A stretch of DNA of 64,000 bases, from the NCBI GenBank assembly GCA_021821195.1, contig JAKACT010000004.1:124001-188000 (forward strand), given 5' to 3'. A program made the position numbers and the translations under genes. The stretch is from Pseudomonadota bacterium. GTDB taxonomy: Bacteria > Pseudomonadota > Gammaproteobacteria > Xanthomonadales > Xanthomonadaceae. How positions within the stretch are numbered: position 1 is the first letter of the stretch; every line of letters starts with the position of its first letter. This document shows positions 12,258-21,297 of the stretch, piece after piece. The notes under the pieces are model-generated. The model was not told the origin of the DNA and did no database searches. It was given only the letters and a program-made list of their open reading frames with translations.

Positions 12258-14848
12258 GCACGCCGGCGGGCGGTGATCCTGCCTGGTCCGCCGCGGCGAA
12301 GGCCGCGCAGGCGCGCATCGACGCCCGCTTGGCGCGTCGCTTCGACAGCGGCCATCCCGCCGACCGCCTGGTCGCCCTGCGCGCGCGCGCGGTCGATGCG
12401 CAGGTGCGCGCGGCGTGGCGGCGCTGCATTCCGGAAGACGCACCGCTGGCCCTGTTCGCGGTGGGCGGTTATGGCCGCGGCGAACTGTTCCCGCAGTCCG
12501 ACATCGACCTGCTGGTGCTGGCCGAACCCGAAGCGCAACGCGCTTGGGAAACGGCGCTGGCGCGCTTCGTCGCGCTGCTGTGGGATGCCGGCCTCGAGGC
12601 CAGCCACGCGGTGCGCTCGGCGCAGGAATGCACCGCCGCCGCGGCCGACGACCACAGCGTGCTGACCGCGCTGATCGAGGCGCGCCCGCTGTGCGCCGCC
12701 GCAGCGACGGAAGAGGCACTGCGCGATGCCATCGCGCCGTCGCGGGTGTGGCCGCCGGAAGCGTTCTTCGAAGCCAAGTGCGAGGAACAGCGCCGCCGCC
12801 ACGCGCGCTTCGGCGACACTTCCGACAACCTCGAGCCCAATCTCAAGGACGGCCCCGGCGGGCTGCGCGACCTGCACCTGCTGGGCTGGCTGGCGCTGCG
12901 CAGCTTCGGCGTGCACGCGCTGGACCGGCTGATCGAGCTGGGCCGGCTGGGCTGGGACGAGGCCGCCGCGCTGGAGCGCGAGCGCCGTGCGCTGTGCCGG
13001 CTGCGCTACGGCCTGCACCTGGTGGCGGGCCGGCGCGAGGAGCGCCTGCGCTTCGATTACCAGAAGCTGCTGGCAGCGCGGCTGGGCTTCGCAGACGATG
13101 CCGATTCACTCGGCGTCGAGAAGATGATGCAGGGCTTCTACCGCAGCGCCGCGGTGGTGCGGCGGATCGGTGACCGCCTGCTGCAGCGCTTCGAGGAGCA
13201 CTTCGAAGGCGTTGCCACGCCCGAGCCCATCGATGCGGATTTCGAGCGCCGCGGCGGCTGGCTGGCGGCGCGCACGCCGGGCTGGCTGGCCCGCGACCCC
13301 GCCAACCTGTTCGCGCTGTTCGCCGCATGGGCGGCGGACCCCGGCCTGCGCGGCCTGCATTCGCAGAGCGCGCGCGAACTGGCGCAGGAGCTGCCGCAGA
13401 TCCCCGCCTACACCGATGCGACGCCGGCGTTGCGCGAGGCCTTCCTGCAGCTGTTGCGCGGGCCGCAGCCGGTCAGGACGCTGGAGCGCATGGCCCGTTC
13501 CGGCGTGCTGGGGCGCTGGATCCCGGCGTTCCAGCGGGTGTCCGGACGGATGCAGTTCGACTTGTTCCATGTGTTCACCGTTGACCAGCACACGCTGGCG
13601 GTGCTGCGCAACCTCGACCAGTTCGCCAGCGGCGAGGCTGATCCGCGTTTCTCCATCGCGCACCTCGTGTGGCCGTCGTTGCGCAAACCGGAGCTGCTGC
13701 TGCTGGCCGGGCTGTTCCACGACATCGGCAAGGGCCGCGGCGGCGACCATTCCGAACTCGGTGCGGTCGACGCGCGCGCGTTCTGCGAAGCGCACGGCCT
13801 ATCCGAGGCCGACACCGCGCTGGTCGAGTGGCTGGTGCGCAGGCACCTGCTGATGTCGGTGACCGCGCAGAAGCAGGACATCACCGATCCCGAGGTGATC
13901 CACCGTTTCGCCGCCGAGGTGGCCGACCGCCAGCGGCTGGATGCGCTCTACCTGCTGACCTGCGCCGACATCGCCGGCACCTCCCCGAAACTCTGGAACA
14001 GCTGGAAGGACCAGCTGCTGGCCGACCTGCATACCGCCACCCGGCTGGCGCTGCGACGGGGGCTGGGGCAGCCGGTGGCGGCGGCCGAACGCGTCGCCGA
14101 GAACCGCGCCGCGGCGCGCGCGCTGCTGCTGGAAACCGGACATGGCGATGCCGACGTCGACGCCATGTTCGCGCGCATGCCGGACGAGAATTTCCTGCGC
14201 AGCCGCCCCGAACAGATCGCGTGGCAGGCCACCGCGCTGCATGGCGTCCGGCCGTTCGAGCCGGTGGTGGCGGCGCGCGCGATCCCGGGTCGCGACGGGC
14301 GCGACGGGCTGGACGTGCTGGTGCACATGCCCGATCGCGACGGCCTGTTCGCCGCCATCGTCATCACGCTTGATCGCCTGGGCATGAGCGTGCTGCAGGC
14401 GCGGGTGCTGGACGGCCCGGACGGCACCATCTTCGACACCTTCCACGTGCTGCCGGCGGAGCAGCGGCAGGCGCCGGAACCGGCGCTGCTGGCCGCGGCG
14501 CTGGCGCGGGCGCTTTCAGGCGACCTCAGTCGCATGTCACCGGCGCGGCGCAGCCAGCCGCGCCACCTGCGCCACTTCCGCGTGGCCCCGCAACTGGACT
14601 TCACCGACATGGCCGGCGGCACCCGCATCGGCCTGGTCTGCACCGATCGCCCCGGCCTGCTGGCCGACGTGGCGCGGGTGCTGCGCGAACAGCGGCTGCG
14701 CGTGCACGATGCGCGCATCGCCACTTTCGGCGCGCGCGCCGAAGACCTGCTGCTGGTCAGCGACGAACACAATCACCCCCTTTCGCCGGAACGTTGCGAT
14801 GCCCTGCGCGCCGCGCTGCTGGCGGTTTTCGACGGAGACAACCGATGA
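12254..14848 (+). CDS. glnD: Bifunctional PII uridylyltransferase/uridylyl-removing enzyme
   Basis: GlnD senses glutamine and adds or removes UMP on PII proteins, controlling nitrogen assimilation. The 864-residue protein has the nucleotidyltransferase motif [17 protein letters not shown] at residues 71-87, a conserved KDGPGGLRD block, an HD hydrolase site in [17 protein letters not shown], and two C-terminal ACT domains ([17 protein letters not shown] and [16 protein letters not shown]). GTG start overlaps the map stop. The end overlaps dapD as ATGA. Confidence 0.97.
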   Translation: MSTPAGGDPAWSAAAKAAQARIDARLARRFDSGHPADRLVALRARAVDAQVRAAWRRCIPEDAPLALFAVGGYGRGELFPQSDIDLLVLAEPEAQRAWETALARFVALLWDAGLEASHAVRSAQECTAAAADDHSVLTALIEARPLCAAAATEEALRDAIAPSRVWPPEAFFEAKCEEQRRRHARFGDTSDNLEPNLKDGPGGLRDLHLLGWLALRSFGVHALDRLIELGRLGWDEAAALERERRALCRLRYGLHLVAGRREERLRFDYQKLLAARLGFADDADSLGVEKMMQGFYRSAAVVRRIGDRLLQRFEEHFEGVATPEPIDADFERRGGWLAARTPGWLARDPANLFALFAAWAADPGLRGLHSQSARELAQELPQIPAYTDATPALREAFLQLLRGPQPVRTLERMARSGVLGRWIPAFQRVSGRMQFDLFHVFTVDQHTLAVLRNLDQFASGEADPRFSIAHLVWPSLRKPELLLLAGLFHDIGKGRGGDHSELGAVDARAFCEAHGLSEADTALVEWLVRRHLLMSVTAQKQDITDPEVIHRFAAEVADRQRLDALYLLTCADIAGTSPKLWNSWKDQLLADLHTATRLALRRGLGQPVAAAERVAENRAAARALLLETGHGDADVDAMFARMPDENFLRSRPEQIAWQATALHGVRPFEPVVAARAIPGRDGRDGLDVLVHMPDRDGLFAAIVITLDRLGMSVLQARVLDGPDGTIFDTFHVLPAEQRQAPEPALLAAALARALSGDLSRMSPARRSQPRHLRHFRVAPQLDFTDMAGGTRIGLVCTDRPGLLADVARVLREQRLRVHDARIATFGARAEDLLLVSDEHNHPLSPERCDALRAALLAVFDGDNR

Positions 14849-15690
14849 CTGCAACCGATTTTTCCGCCCTGCGCGCGATCCTGGAAGATGCGTGGGAGCG
14901 CCGCGCCGAGCTGGGCGCCGACGACATCGCCGGCCGCGTGCGGCCCGCGGTGGACGCGGCCATCGCCGGGCTGGAAAGCGGTGAATTGCGCGTGGCCGAG
15001 CCCGACGGCAACGGCAGCTGGCAGGTCAACCAGTGGTTGAAGAAGGCGGTGCTGCTGTATTTCCGCACCCAGGACATGGCGCTGGTCGATGCCGCGCCGG
15101 CGCCGTTCTGGGACAAGGTGCCGGCGCGCTTCGCCGGCTTCGACGAGGCCGCGTTCCGCCAGCTCGGCGCGCGGGTGGTGCCGGGCGCAGTGGTGCGCGC
15201 GGGCAGCCATATCGGCAAGGACGTGGTGCTGATGCCGAGCTTCGTCAACATCGGCGCCTTCGTGGGCGAGGGCACGATGGTCGACACGTGGGCCACGGTC
15301 GGCAGCTGCGCGCAGATCGGCAAGGGCTGCCACCTGTCCGGCGGCGTCGGCATTGGCGGCGTGCTGGAGCCGCTGCAGGCGGGGCCGACCATCATCGAGG
15401 ACCACTGCTTCATCGGCGCGCGTTCGGAAGTGGTGGAAGGCTTCGTGGTCGGCCACCACAGCGTGGTCGGCATGGGCGTGTTCCTCGGCCAGAGCACGCG
15501 CGTGTACAACCGCATGACCGGCGAGGTGACCTACGGCTCGGTGCCGCCGTACAGCGTGGTGGTGTCGGGCTCGCTGCCGGCCGCCGACGGCAGCCATTCG
15601 CTGTACTGCGCGGTGATCGTCAAGCAGGTGGACGAAAAGACCCGCAGCAAGACTTCGGTCAACGATCTTTTGCGTGGACTGGCGGATTGA
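14845..15690 (+). CDS. dapD: Tetrahydrodipicolinate N-succinyltransferase
   Basis: Catalyses the succinylation step of lysine/diaminopimelate synthesis. The 281-residue protein has an N-terminal helical domain and a left-handed beta-helix built of hexapeptide repeats ([22 protein letters not shown]..., then [20 protein letters not shown]). The start at 14845 overlaps the glnD stop. dapE follows 2.5 kb downstream, with an S15-type hydrolase and an ArsC-like gene in between. Confidence 0.96.
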   Translation: MTATDFSALRAILEDAWERRAELGADDIAGRVRPAVDAAIAGLESGELRVAEPDGNGSWQVNQWLKKAVLLYFRTQDMALVDAAPAPFWDKVPARFAGFDEAAFRQLGARVVPGAVVRAGSHIGKDVVLMPSFVNIGAFVGEGTMVDTWATVGSCAQIGKGCHLSGGVGIGGVLEPLQAGPTIIEDHCFIGARSEVVEGFVVGHHSVVGMGVFLGQSTRVYNRMTGEVTYGSVPPYSVVVSGSLPAADGSHSLYCAVIVKQVDEKTRSKTSVNDLLRGLAD

Positions 15691-15728
15691 CTGATGGTGT
15701 CGTCGCTGGGCTGGCCGGCATGCGTTGT

Positions 15729-15851
15729 CCGCGACACGCCGTGAATACGTCCATGTAGGCTCATCGGCGGCATCCATGCCGCCGAAGGTCGCGGCCAACG
15801 CACGCCGGCCAGCCTTTCGAACCCGCAGGCATGGCTCGTGGCGTGTCGCGG
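15729..15851. repeat. Nested palindromic intergenic element
   Basis: A perfect 12-base inverted repeat, CCGCGACACGCC at 15729-15740 and its complement at 15840-15851, brackets about 100 bases that include a second palindrome GGCGGCAT-CC-ATGCCGCC at 15766-15783. It lies between dapD and the S15 hydrolase, outside any good reading frame. It resembles the extragenic palindromes scattered in xanthomonad genomes, but no second copy was found here by eye. Confidence 0.65.
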
Positions 15852-15952
15852 GATTGGCTGCCCGCCGTCCATTCCGGAGATCCATGACTTTCGGCAGGGG
15901 AGCCGCGCGGCGCGCCATGCGACAGGATAGGCATCCTCACCGGAGCGATGCC

Positions 15953-17842
15953 ATGAAGAAGCGCCTGTCCATCACCCTGCTGGTCGCCGCGCTGACGGCC
16001 GCCTCGGCCAATTCCGCGCAGGATCTTTCGCGCTACGGCGACGACGGGCTGCAAGCGGAGCTGGGTGCGATCGCCGAGGCCGACATCGCCCTGCTGGTGC
16101 CGATGCGCGATGGCGTGGGTTTGTCCACCAACATCTGGCGGCCGAAGGGCGCGAAGGGCCCGCTGCCGACGATCCTGTGGAAGACGCCGTACAACGAACA
16201 CGTGCTGCGCGGCAGCACCGCGCGCTTCGCCGCCGAGGCGGTGCGCAACGGCTACGCCTTCATCGTGCAGAACGAACGCGGCCGCTATTTCAGCCAGGGC
16301 AAGTACGAGATCCTCGGCTACCCGCAGACCGATGGCTACGACACCCTGAGCTGGATCGCCAAGCAGCCGTGGTCGAACGGCAAGGTCGGCACGCTGGGCT
16401 GCTCGTCGTCGGCGGAGTGGCAGCTGGCGCTGGCGGCCCTGAACCATCCCGCGCACGCGGCGATGGTGCCGATGGCGGCGGGCGCGGGCATCGGCAAGGT
16501 CGGCCCGTTCTGGGAGCAGGGCAACTTCTACACCGGCGGCGTGCCGCGCACGCTGTTCGCGATCTGGATGTACGGCGTCGACAATCCGCTGCGTGCGCAG
16601 CTGCCGCAGGACCTGTCCGGGCCGATGCGCGCGCGGATCGCGCAGTACAACGACCTCGACGCGAAGAAGCCTGATGTCGAGTGGAAGAAACACATCTGGC
16701 ACCTACCTTACGCCAGCCTGCTGTCCTCGCTGGGCGAGCCGGCCGGCACCTTCGAAACCCAGATCGCGCGCGGCCCGGGCGACCCGGCGTGGAAGACCGG
16801 CGGCCTGTACGACGACTCGATGGGCTGGGGCGTGCCGGCGCTGTGGTTCAACAGCTGGTACGACGTGTCCATCGGCCCGAACATGGCGCTGTACAACCAC
16901 GCCCGCAACGTCAATTCGGACAAGGAGGCCAGCGCCAACCAGTACGTGGTGGTGGGGCCGAACCCGCACTGCCAGTTCGCGCGACTGGGCAAGGACTACA
17001 AGGTCGGCGACCGCGACATGGGCGACGCCAGCTTCCCTGTGGATCAGCAGATCTTCGCGTTCTTCGACCGCTGGCTGAAGAACCAGCCGAAGGCGTTCGC
17101 CGCCGACACGCCGCATGTGCGCTACTTCACCATGGGCGCCAACCGCTGGCAGTCGGACACGCAGTGGCCGCCGAAGGCCGCCACCCCGGTCCGCATGTAC
17201 CTGCGCTCCGGCGGCAACGCCAATTCGATGTACGGCGACGGCCTGCTGTCGTTCGAGGCGCCGCGCGCGGACGAGCCGAAGGACAGCTACCGCTACGACC
17301 CGGCCAACCCCGTGCAGACCATCGGCGGCGGCGACTGCTGCAACGGCGGCGTGGTGATTCCCGGTGCGTTCGACCAGCGCCAGATCGAGTCGCGCCATGA
17401 CGTGCTGGTCTATACCAGTGCGCCGCTGGAGGCGCCGATGGAGGTGACCGGCTTCGTCGATGCGGTGCTGAAGGTCTCCTCCAGCGCGAAGGACACCGAT
17501 TTCGCGGTGAAGCTGGTGGACGTGGCGCCGGACGGCACCGCCTGGATCATCGGCGACACCATGCTGCGCGCGCGCTACCGCGACAGCTACACGGTGCCCG
17601 CATTGATGCAGCCGGGCACGGTGTACACGCTCAAGCCCACGCCCATCACCACTTCGATCCAGTTCGGCAAGGGCCACCGCATCCGCGTCGAGATCACCAG
17701 CTCCAATTTCCCCAAGTTCGCCCGCAACCTCAACACCGGCGGGCCGAACGAAACCGAACGCGAGGCGGTGGTGGCCGACAACGCGATCCATCACTCGGCG
17801 GATAATGCGAGCTATATCGAACTGCCGGTGGTGAAACGCTGA
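15953..17842 (+). CDS. CocE/NonD (peptidase S15-type) hydrolase, secreted
   Basis: A 629-residue alpha/beta hydrolase with a signal peptide (MKKRLSITLLVAALTAASANSA). After VPMRDGVGLSTNIWRPKG and TPYNE comes the oxyanion/nucleophile region with GCSSS; Ser151 is the likely nucleophile. The C-terminal jelly-roll domain (from about residue 480, ESRHDVLVYTSAPLEAPMEVTG) is the X-Pro dipeptidyl-peptidase C-terminal type seen in cocaine esterase relatives. Likely an acylase/esterase or dipeptidase in the periplasm. The start has a GGAG seven bases upstream. It breaks the usual dapD-ArsC-dapE spacing. Confidence 0.88.
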   Translation: MKKRLSITLLVAALTAASANSAQDLSRYGDDGLQAELGAIAEADIALLVPMRDGVGLSTNIWRPKGAKGPLPTILWKTPYNEHVLRGSTARFAAEAVRNGYAFIVQNERGRYFSQGKYEILGYPQTDGYDTLSWIAKQPWSNGKVGTLGCSSSAEWQLALAALNHPAHAAMVPMAAGAGIGKVGPFWEQGNFYTGGVPRTLFAIWMYGVDNPLRAQLPQDLSGPMRARIAQYNDLDAKKPDVEWKKHIWHLPYASLLSSLGEPAGTFETQIARGPGDPAWKTGGLYDDSMGWGVPALWFNSWYDVSIGPNMALYNHARNVNSDKEASANQYVVVGPNPHCQFARLGKDYKVGDRDMGDASFPVDQQIFAFFDRWLKNQPKAFAADTPHVRYFTMGANRWQSDTQWPPKAATPVRMYLRSGGNANSMYGDGLLSFEAPRADEPKDSYRYDPANPVQTIGGGDCCNGGVVIPGAFDQRQIESRHDVLVYTSAPLEAPMEVTGFVDAVLKVSSSAKDTDFAVKLVDVAPDGTAWIIGDTMLRARYRDSYTVPALMQPGTVYTLKPTPITTSIQFGKGHRIRVEITSSNFPKFARNLNTGGPNETEREAVVADNAIHHSADNASYIELPVVKR

Positions 17843-17843
17843 C

Positions 17844-18203
17844 ATGGCCGCAACGCTGTACGGACTGAAGAACTGCGACACCTGCAGGAAGGCACTGAAC
17901 TGGCTCAAGCGCTTCGATATCGCGCATGCGTTCGTCGACTACCGCGACGAACGCCAGTCGCCGGAAACCCTGCTTGGCTGGAAGGACGCGGTGGGCGGCT
18001 GGGATGCGCTCATCAACAAATCGTCCACGACGTGGCGGCAGCTGCCGCCCACCCGCAAGGCACCGGGCAGCGATGCCGAATGGAAGCTGCTGCTGAAGGA
18101 ATATCCGCAGTTGATCCGGCGGCCGGTGGTGGTACTGGACGATGGCACCGTTTCGCAGGGCTTTTCCGACAACGGTTTCAAGAAGCTGTTCGGCGTCGGC
18201 TGA
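17844..18203 (+). CDS. ArsC/Spx-family thioredoxin-fold protein
   Basis: A 119-residue protein beginning with a beta strand and the CxxC motif in [15 protein letters not shown], followed by FVDYR and RPVVVLDDG, which is the ArsC/Spx/YffB plan. The conserved Arg of the C-terminal RRP is present. YffB-type members are found next to dapE in many proteobacteria; whether they are reductases is unsettled. It is tightly packed, one base after the upstream stop and one before dapE. Confidence 0.88.
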   Translation: MAATLYGLKNCDTCRKALNWLKRFDIAHAFVDYRDERQSPETLLGWKDAVGGWDALINKSSTTWRQLPPTRKAPGSDAEWKLLLKEYPQLIRRPVVVLDDGTVSQGFSDNGFKKLFGVG

Positions 18204-18204
18204 C

Positions 18205-19335
18205 ATGGCTGGCGTCCTTGCACTGGCATGCGAGCTGATCGCGCGTCCTTCGGTGACCCCGGATGACGCCGGCTGCCAGCGCCTGGTCGCCGATCGCCTG
18301 CAGGCGGCCGGTTTCAACTGCGAGCACCTGCGCTTTGGCGAGGTGGACAACCTCTGGGCCACCCACGGCAGCGGCGGCCCGGTGCTGGTGCTGCTGGGTC
18401 ATACCGACGTGGTGCCCGCCGGCCCGGTGGCGGCGTGGGCCTCGGATCCCTTCATGCCGGAGCTGCGTGACGGCGCGCTGTACGGGCGCGGCGCCGCCGA
18501 CATGAAGGGCAGCGTCGCCGCATTCGTCATCGCGCTGGAGCGCTTCGTCGCCGCGCACCCGGGCCACCCCGGCACGGTGGCGCTGCTGCTGACCTCGGAC
18601 GAGGAGGGCGATGCCATCGATGGCGTGCGCAAGGTCGCGGAGGTGTTCCGCGAACGCGGCCAGCGCATCGACTGGTGCATCACCGGTGAGCCATCGTCGA
18701 AGGAAACGCTCGGCGACCTGCTGCGGGTCGGCCGGCGCGGCACGCTGTCGGCGACGCTGACTGTGCGTGGCGTGCAGGGCCACGTGGCCTATCCGGAGAA
18801 GGCGCGCAATCCGATCCATCAGGCGATGCCGGCGCTGGCGGTGCTGGCGGCCCGGCGCTGGGACGATGGCTTCGACAGCTTCCCGCCCACCAGCCTGCAG
18901 ATCAGCAACGTCCACGCCGGCACCGGCGCCAACAACGTCATCCCGGGCGAACTGCAGGCGCTGTTCAACCTGCGCTACAACCCGCACTGGCGCGCGCCGC
19001 AGCTGGAAGCCGAGTGCGAGGCAGTGCTGGCCGCGCACGGGCTGGACTACAGCGTCCACTGGCATCGCGGCGGCGAGCCGTTCCACACCCCGGAAGGCCC
19101 GCTGCGCGCGGCGGCGCGCGAGGTGCTTGCGCAGTTCGCAGGCCACATGCCCGAGGAAAGCACCGGCGGCGGCACCTCCGATGCCCGCTTCATCGCCCCG
19201 CTCGGCGCGCAGTGCATCGAGATCGGTCCGGTCAACGCCAGCATCCACAAGGTCGACGAGCACGTGCGCGTGGCCGATCTGGAGCGGCTGCCCGACCTCT
19301 ACCTGGCATTGATGGAGCGGGTGCTGGCGGATTGA
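18205..19335 (+). CDS. dapE: Succinyl-diaminopimelate desuccinylase
   Basis: A dinuclear zinc hydrolase that removes succinate from N-succinyl-LL-diaminopimelate. The 376-residue protein shows [11 protein letters not shown] (first zinc His and catalytic Asp), [10 protein letters not shown] (bridging Asp), [14 protein letters not shown] (Glu-Glu), and the C-terminal [12 protein letters not shown] and [12 protein letters not shown] motifs. It completes the lysine pathway begun by dapD in this cluster. Confidence 0.97.
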   Translation: MAGVLALACELIARPSVTPDDAGCQRLVADRLQAAGFNCEHLRFGEVDNLWATHGSGGPVLVLLGHTDVVPAGPVAAWASDPFMPELRDGALYGRGAADMKGSVAAFVIALERFVAAHPGHPGTVALLLTSDEEGDAIDGVRKVAEVFRERGQRIDWCITGEPSSKETLGDLLRVGRRGTLSATLTVRGVQGHVAYPEKARNPIHQAMPALAVLAARRWDDGFDSFPPTSLQISNVHAGTGANNVIPGELQALFNLRYNPHWRAPQLEAECEAVLAAHGLDYSVHWHRGGEPFHTPEGPLRAAAREVLAQFAGHMPEESTGGGTSDARFIAPLGAQCIEIGPVNASIHKVDEHVRVADLERLPDLYLALMERVLAD

Positions 19336-19344
19336 GAAGGGCGC

Positions 19345-19374
19345 TTGCGCGCGCCCGATCCGGCGTGCCATAGT
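19345..19374 (+). promoter_or_regulatory. Putative promoter of the asnB leader transcript
   Basis: TTGCGC (19345-19350) and CATAGT (19369-19374) are 18 bases apart. Six bases after the -10 hexamer lies the ATG of the Asn-rich leader peptide at 19381, so the predicted +1 coincides with the start codon. This is the same -10 to ATG spacing seen at lptE, map, nnrS and hemN. Confidence 0.5.
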
Positions 19375-19380
19375 CGGGCC

Positions 19381-19467
19381 ATGCGCCGCTTCGCCACCAA
19401 CGCCAACAACCTCAACCGCAATAATCGCGGCACGAACCATCGTGCGCGGCTGCGGGCCCGCGCATAG
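19381..19467 (+). CDS. Asparagine-rich leader peptide of asnB
   Basis: A 28-codon open frame starting ATG and ending TAG. Seven of the thirteen residues from 7 to 19 are asparagine (positions 7, 9, 10, 12, 14, 15 and 19), in the order NANNLNRNNRGTN. The rest is mainly Arg and Ala. There is no Shine-Dalgarno sequence and the likely promoter ends six bases upstream, so it is probably translated from a leaderless mRNA. The peptide has no other apparent role: it lies ahead of a terminator hairpin and asnB, so it reads as the sensor of charged tRNA-Asn in a classical attenuator. Recognition is from sequence only; I know of no described homologue. Confidence 0.75.
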   Translation: MRRFATNANNLNRNNRGTNHRARLRARA

Positions 19468-19525
19468 GCGAAGCGACAGCAAGCCGGAACCACCCAAAGC
19501 CCGCATCGAAGGATGCGGGCTTTTT
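19443..19525 (+). terminator. Attenuator: terminator and competing antiterminator
   Basis: The terminator is AAAGCCCGCATC (19496-19507), GAAG loop, its perfect complement (19512-19523), and a run of five T at 19521-19525. TGCGGGC at 19451-19457, near the end of the leader peptide, is complementary to GCCCGCA in the terminator 5' arm (19499-19505) and can form an antiterminator. TGCGCGG (19443-19449) and CCGCGCA (19458-19464) can form a hairpin holding that segment in its loop. A ribosome stalled at the Asn codons (19399-19437) would leave 19451-19457 free. A ribosome at the stop codon would cover it and allow termination. Confidence 0.75.
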
Positions 19526-19565
19526 CGTTGTGCGGTTTTCACCCATCCACCAAGGAATCCCCACC

Positions 19566-21296
19566 ATGTGCGCCATCTTCGGCATCTTCGGGCTGCAGCC
19601 CGGCGACGACCTCCAGGCCCTGCGGCGGCAGTCGCTGGAACGCTCGCAGCGGCAGCGCCATCGCGGCCCGGACTGGAGCGGGGTGTACATCGACAACGGC
19701 GGCGGTGGCAGCGGCGCGATCCTCGTGCACGAGCGGCTGGCCATCGTCGATCCGGCCGGCGGTTCACAGCCGCTGTTGTCGGCCGACGGGGCGCTGGCGC
19801 TGGCGGTGAACGGCGAGATCTACAACCACGTGGCGCTGAAGCGGGAGCTGTCGCAGCCGTATGCCTTCCAGACCGAGTCGGACTGCGAGGTCATCAACGC
19901 GCTCTACCGCGAGGGTGACGCCGATGGGAGCGGGCCGGCGTCGTTCCTCAACCGCCTCAACGGCATCTTCGCGTTCGCGCTGTGGGACAGCGCGAAGGGG
20001 CGCGCGATCATCGCCCGCGATCCCATCGGGGTGGTGCCGCTGTACTGGGGCCACGATGCCGAAGGCCGACTGCGCGTGGCCTCGGAGATGAAGTCGCTGG
20101 TGGACGATTGCGCCGACGTGGCGCAGTTCCCGCCCGGGTACTGGTATGACACCGCGAGCGGGCAACTGACGAAATACTACGAGCGCCCGTGGCGCGACTA
20201 CGACGCGGTGGAAGGCGTCGAGGTGCCGCTGGCCGAGCTTCGAGAAGCGTTCGAGGCTGCCGTGCACCGCCAGTTGATGACCGACGTGCCCTATGGCGTG
20301 CTGCTGTCGGGTGGGCTGGATTCCTCGCTGGTGGCGGCGGTGGCGGCGCGCTACGCCCGCCACCGGATCGAGGACGGCGACAGGTCCGAGGCGTGGTGGC
20401 CGCGCCTGCACAGCTTCGCCATCGGCCTGGAGGGCTCGCCCGACCTGGCCGCGGCGAAGGTGGCGGCGGACATGCTGGGCACGGTCCACCACGGTTTCGA
20501 ATACACCTTCGAGGAAGGCCTGGACGCGCTGCCGGAGGTGATCCGTCATATCGAAACCTACGACGTCACCACCATCCGCGCGTCCACGCCGATGTTCCTG
20601 CTGGCGCGGCGGATCAAGGCGATGGGGGTGAAGATGGTGCTGTCCGGCGAGGGCAGCGACGAGGTGTTCGGCGGCTACCTGTATTTCCACAAGGCGCCCA
20701 ACGCGCGCGAGTTCCACGAGGAACTGGTGCGCAAGCTCGATGCGCTCAGCAACTACGACTGCCTGCGCGCCAACAAGTCGATGATGGCTTGGGGCGTGGA
20801 GCCGCGGGTGCCGTTCCTGGATCGCGAGTTCCTGGACGTGGCGATGCGGATGGACGCGGCGCACAAGATGGTGCGCAAGGGCGATCCCGGCCCGCAGCGG
20901 ATGGAAAAGGGCGTGCTGCGCGCGGCGTTCGAGGGCTATCTGCCGCCGGAAATCCTGTGGCGGCAGAAGGAGCAGTTCAGCGATGGCGTGGGCTACGGCT
21001 GGATCGACGGACTGAAGGCGCACGCGGAGGCCGAGGTGTCGGACCGCGTGTTGGCCGCGGCCGACAAGCGTTTCCCGGTCAACCCGCCGCAGACCAAGGA
21101 AGCGTACTGGTACCGGCACATCTTCGAGCAGTTCTATCCCAGCCGCGCGGCGGCGGAGACGGTGCCGGGCGGCAAGTCGATCGCCTGTTCGTCGGCGGCG
21201 GCGATCGCGTGGGACGCCAGCTTCGCCGGCATGGCCGATCCCTCCGGCCGCGCGGTGGCGGGGGTGCACAACGACGCCATCGCGGCGGCGGGCTGA
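19566..21296 (+). CDS. asnB: Asparagine synthase (glutamine-hydrolysing), class B
   Basis: Makes asparagine from aspartate, glutamine and ATP. The 576-residue protein begins MCAIFGIFG, so Cys2 becomes the N-terminal glutaminase nucleophile after Met removal; the start at 19566 is therefore fixed, with AAGGAA eight bases upstream. HRGPDWSG and NGEIYNH belong to the Ntn glutaminase domain. LLSGGLDSSLVAA is the PP-loop ATP site and SGEGSDEVFGGY the second synthetase motif. The transcript must pass the Asn-leader attenuator. It ends tail-to-tail, one base from the next gene. Confidence 0.97.
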   Translation: MCAIFGIFGLQPGDDLQALRRQSLERSQRQRHRGPDWSGVYIDNGGGGSGAILVHERLAIVDPAGGSQPLLSADGALALAVNGEIYNHVALKRELSQPYAFQTESDCEVINALYREGDADGSGPASFLNRLNGIFAFALWDSAKGRAIIARDPIGVVPLYWGHDAEGRLRVASEMKSLVDDCADVAQFPPGYWYDTASGQLTKYYERPWRDYDAVEGVEVPLAELREAFEAAVHRQLMTDVPYGVLLSGGLDSSLVAAVAARYARHRIEDGDRSEAWWPRLHSFAIGLEGSPDLAAAKVAADMLGTVHHGFEYTFEEGLDALPEVIRHIETYDVTTIRASTPMFLLARRIKAMGVKMVLSGEGSDEVFGGYLYFHKAPNAREFHEELVRKLDALSNYDCLRANKSMMAWGVEPRVPFLDREFLDVAMRMDAAHKMVRKGDPGPQRMEKGVLRAAFEGYLPPEILWRQKEQFSDGVGYGWIDGLKAHAEAEVSDRVLAAADKRFPVNPPQTKEAYWYRHIFEQFYPSRAAAETVPGGKSIACSSAAAIAWDASFAGMADPSGRAVAGVHNDAIAAAG

Positions 21297-21297
21297 A

